DNA of 64,000 nucleotides. Source: Arthrobacter sp. MAHUQ-56. GTDB lineage: Bacteria; Actinomycetota; Actinomycetes; Actinomycetales; Micrococcaceae. The notes below the pieces were generated by a model. That model searched no databases. It saw nothing but the letters and a program-made list of their open reading frames with translations, and was not told the DNA's origin. The stretch's first letter is position 1. Each line of letters starts with the position of its first letter. Shown in pieces: positions 62,177-64,000 of the stretch. The translations under genes were made by a program, and so were the position numbers. The stretch lies in assembly GCF_019710585.1 (NCBI RefSeq), contig NZ_JAIFZQ010000022.1, positions 62,001 to 126,000 of the forward strand, given 5' to 3'.

Positions 62177-62685
62177 CCGAAGACTCGGCCAAAAGAATCG
62201 GGAGTAGCTGCTCTCAAAGCTGAAGACCAGGTAAGACGGACTGATAACAGGTCAGCCAAAACTTCTGCTTCCAGTTCATCCGGACTATCGAAGCAGCGGC
62301 GTCGCAACAGCTGAGCCTTCACCATCTCCGGGTCCAGCAGTTCGAGCATCCTCCCGAAATCTTCAGACACTTGTTCCGCTGGACCCGCTTGTTCGTGTGC
62401 GAACAGGAGGTGTGCGAACTCGTGGCAAAGGATCTTGTTCTTTCGATGAGGACTTGCATTTCGAGGATGAGTAATCACTGCGTGACTGTCGGTGAAAAGG
62501 ACACTTCCAGTTACAAGGGGGTCATCCTGGGGATGAGCCGCCCTTAGTGTGATGCTGATGTTCCGCTCTCGTTCCACCACCGATTGGAGCGTTTCCAGTG
62601 ACAGCTCTTGCGGCAGCGACAGCTGCTGGAGTCGATGCTTCGCAGCTCGTTTGGCGCGACGGAAGTCTGGGCTCTTAGTTGGCAC
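62173..62685 (-). CDS. ImmA/IrrE family metallopeptidase
   Basis: A 170-residue protein starting with GTG. The zinc-peptidase motif is ILCHEFAHLLFAHE (HExxH), with the third ligand probably in the EAEVLADLL helix near residue 140. ImmA cleaves the ImmR repressor in ICEBs1, and IrrE proteins cleave DdrO-type repressors; here the XRE protein of the same operon is the obvious candidate target. It overlaps the MpaB-type gene by 11 bp. Confidence 0.88.
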   Translation of the reverse strand: MPTKSPDFRRAKRAAKHRLQQLSLPQELSLETLQSVVERERNISITLRAAHPQDDPLVTGSVLFTDSHAVITHPRNASPHRKNKILCHEFAHLLFAHEQAGPAEQVSEDFGRMLELLDPEMVKAQLLRRRCFDSPDELEAEVLADLLSVRLTWSSALRAATPDSFGRVFG

Positions 62686-63508
62686 GGCTGCGCGGTCCTA
62701 GTTCATCCAGGGAGTAGCCATCCGGGTACACGCCACTGCCCGCCTTACCAGGATTAAACCGAGATTGCGCTCGAGGAGGGCGGCGGCGAAGCTGGGCGGC
62801 CCGGGCTCGGAGACCGAGTCTGACTACCGTCCTCATCACGTGATTGGGTACTGAGAGACCCAACGAATGGCTCAGTCGGCTGTCATCGAATAGTACGGAC
62901 AGGACGGGCGCCGCTAGCGGAGCAAGGGGGCCCGGTAGACGGTCGCTGAACAGACTCATGGTGGAGGACATGAGCTCCGCGCCGGCATCGCTCGGCGCGG
63001 AGAATTGCTCTTCATAGTCGTCGAGGAACCGCTCTGCCGACTCGTAGGACGTGAATGCATGATCGATGCGCATGCGACGGGCTAGCTCCGCGTAGAAATC
63101 TGTTGCCGCCTGGCGCTCATCGGCAGTCGTTCGTCGTCTTCCATGTGCGTCGCAGAACCTTATTGGAACGACCAACAGAGTCGTGAGAACGTACAGGAAG
63201 TCTTCGTTTGTCCCTTTGACTCCCTTGTGGACTCTATTGAGTAGATCCACCATCGCCTGTCCTCGTGCTCCATCAAACCCATCTTCGATTAGCTCGTACA
63301 TGACTATCGCCGTGTCCATAGAGCGCTTGGAAGGCCTGGCGTGGACTTCCCCGGTTAGAGCAAGTGCTTGAGCAATGTGCGGGATTGAGAAGTTTCGGTA
63401 GTACGAGAGAAAAAAGCCCACTTCAAATTCTTCGGCGAGATCGAACATGACCGCACGCCTGTAGGTCGCAGACGCATGGGCAAGGGGTGGTCGATCAAAC
63501 TTTTCCAT
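62675..63508 (-). CDS. Oxygenase, MpaB/DUF2236 family
   Basis: A protein of about 277 residues. Family blocks are visible: FFLSYYRNFSIPHIAQALALTGEV, RPSKRSMDTAIVMYELIEDGFD, NEDFLYVLTTLLVVPIRFCDAHGRRR and AFTSYESAERFLDDYEEQF. Relatives include the mycophenolic-acid oxygenase MpaB and rubber oxygenases, which are haem-linked and act on hydrophobic substrates. The start is uncertain: ATGs at 63559, 63547 and 63508 are in frame and none has an ideal ribosome site. It is the first gene of the operon. Confidence 0.8.
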   Translation of the reverse strand: MEKFDRPPLAHASATYRRAVMFDLAEEFEVGFFLSYYRNFSIPHIAQALALTGEVHARPSKRSMDTAIVMYELIEDGFDGARGQAMVDLLNRVHKGVKGTNEDFLYVLTTLLVVPIRFCDAHGRRRTTADERQAATDFYAELARRMRIDHAFTSYESAERFLDDYEEQFSAPSDAGAELMSSTMSLFSDRLPGPLAPLAAPVLSVLFDDSRLSHSLGLSVPNHVMRTVVRLGLRARAAQLRRRPPRAQSRFNPGKAGSGVYPDGYSLDELGPRSRAN

Positions 63509-63551
63509 ACCTCCATTGTCGCCCCTTCGTACCTTAGCTTTAAACATTTCG

Positions 63552-63565
63552 TTAGACATGTCTAA
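63552..63565. promoter_or_regulatory. Single TAGACATGTCTA operator in the divergent promoter
   Basis: TTAGACATGTCTAA, a perfect 14-bp palindrome identical in core to the double site at 60674-60699. It lies between the MpaB operon (minus) and the relaxosome-like unit (plus) and overlaps the plus-strand -35 box, so one bound regulator could shut both. Confidence 0.85.
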
Positions 63566-63580
63566 GATGAGGCATAGTTA
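63552..63580 (+). promoter_or_regulatory. Promoter of the plus-strand relaxosome-like unit
   Basis: TTAGAC (63552-63557), 17 bp, TAGTTA (63575-63580). The -35 box is part of the palindrome. The same TTAGAC-17 bp layout is seen on the minus strand at 60699-60671. Confidence 0.55.
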
Positions 63581-63615
63581 GCCGCAAGGAAGAACTCAAA
63601 GGATTGACTGCAGAG

Positions 63616-63795
63616 GTGAGACGTCACAAACACGACACGCCGCCGTTTTCTGAAAACAATCCCAGAGGTGCGAATCGCTCGGTGATAGCTTCAGAGCAGT
63701 CGCAACGACTGCAGTCAGTCGGGACGGCGCAGCAAGGCAACGATGAAGCTGTAACCGCTCCGGGCGGATACAAAATCAAAGGAAGCAGCACATGA
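63616..63795 (+). CDS. Small hypothetical protein (about 60 aa)
   Basis: An Arg/Gln/Ser-rich and probably disordered protein (RRHKHDTPPFSENNPRGANR, ending PGGYKIKGSST). Its TGA overlaps the ATG of the next gene (ATGA), so the two are likely translated together. The start is a GTG at 63616 or a TTG at 63604; AAAGGA lies just upstream of both. No family recognised. Confidence 0.5.
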   Translation: MRRHKHDTPPFSENNPRGANRSVIASEQSQRLQSVGTAQQGNDEAVTAPGGYKIKGSST

Positions 63796-64000
63796 CAGCA
63801 GTAGCAGTAAATCGAGGCGGCGGCCGCCCCAGCAAAGGCCTGCGTAAGTTCATTGGTTTTCGCTCACCGGAACCCACTGCTGACGGTATCGCGAAGGTGG
63901 CCGCCCATAAAGGCCTCACCGTCACCGAATACCTCCTCTCCGTCGTAGAGCCGAGGCTCAAAGAGGACCTTGCCGCACTTGACCAGGACGACTACCAGCA
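63792..64000 (+). CDS. Ribbon-helix-helix DNA-binding protein, relaxosome-like (cut by window edge)
   Basis: From the ATG at 63792 (AAAGGA upstream) the frame stays open to the window edge. The translation has GRPSKGLRKFIGFRSPEPTA then DGIAKVAAHKGLTVTEYLLS: a beta-strand plus two helices typical of ribbon-helix-helix proteins, and the GRPSKG lead is common in plasmid MobC/relaxosome helpers. It is probably followed by a relaxase gene outside the window, and oriT may lie nearby. Confidence 0.65.
   Translation, partial: MTAVAVNRGGGRPSKGLRKFIGFRSPEPTADGIAKVAAHKGLTVTEYLLSVVEPRLKEDLAALDQDDYQ

Overview
The window looks like part of a large conjugative plasmid, or a plasmid-like accessory region, of a high-GC actinobacterium, most probably an Arthrobacter-type member of the Micrococcaceae. 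The reasons are the codon and base composition, Lsr2, DUF4193 and DUF349 proteins, sugar ABC cassettes without their own ATPase, several promoters without leaders, and an actinobacterial-type conjugation gene set (DUF4913, TraG/VirD4, VirB4, SCO6880, TrbL). I saw no rRNA, tRNA, CRISPR array or intact insertion sequence.

Layout. 1-8 kb: the start of a GPH-type sugar symporter gene on the minus strand, a 4-hydroxybenzoate 3-monooxygenase (pobA), a universal stress protein with a decayed copy beside it, small unknown proteins, a YegP protein, a pRiA4b ORF-3-like protein, a serine resolvase and a DUF4193 protein. 8-22 kb: a sugar-uptake regulon. A ROK regulator is followed by an ABC importer; a divergent pair encodes glycerate kinase and HPr; then come a beta-glucoside-type PTS permease, a Gfo/Idh dehydrogenase, a TIM-barrel isomerase, an alpha/beta hydrolase and a ROK sugar kinase. 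Five related operator sequences tie these units together. 22-46 kb: a second catabolic island framed by two paralogous GntR regulators. The minus-strand arm has a GntR regulator, an FMN hydroxyacid oxidase, an MFS carrier, a zinc alcohol dehydrogenase and a DapA-type lyase. The plus-strand arm has a DapA-type lyase, DhaK, DhaL, an oligopeptide-type ABC importer (including a permease-ATPase fusion), a Gfo/Idh dehydrogenase, an MDR-type dehydrogenase, a ketoglutarate-semialdehyde-type aldehyde dehydrogenase, a FAD/Fe-S D-hydroxyacid dehydrogenase, an MFS carrier and the second GntR regulator. A lone rmlA follows.

46-49 kb: a DUF349 repeat protein with a recent internal 231-bp duplication, a hairpin-rich non-coding stretch with two DnaA-box-like sequences, and lsr2. 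49-60.5 kb: one minus-strand conjugation operon of eleven genes, running from a lytic transglycosylase/CHAP protein to a DUF4913 protein.

60.5-64 kb: the most interesting part. A four-gene minus-strand operon with overlapping genes encodes an MpaB-type oxygenase, an ImmA/IrrE metallopeptidase, a membrane protein of the MAB_1171c/DUF6545 kind and an XRE/EspR-like regulator. The 12-bp palindrome TAGACATGTCTA occurs twice, back to back, in front of the conjugation operon. It occurs once more in the divergent promoter between the MpaB operon and a plus-strand unit that begins a ribbon-helix-helix (relaxosome-like) gene. The inference is that this operon is a signal-responsive switch controlling plasmid transfer, comparable in logic to ImmR/ImmA of ICEBs1 but with a membrane protein and an oxygenase added.
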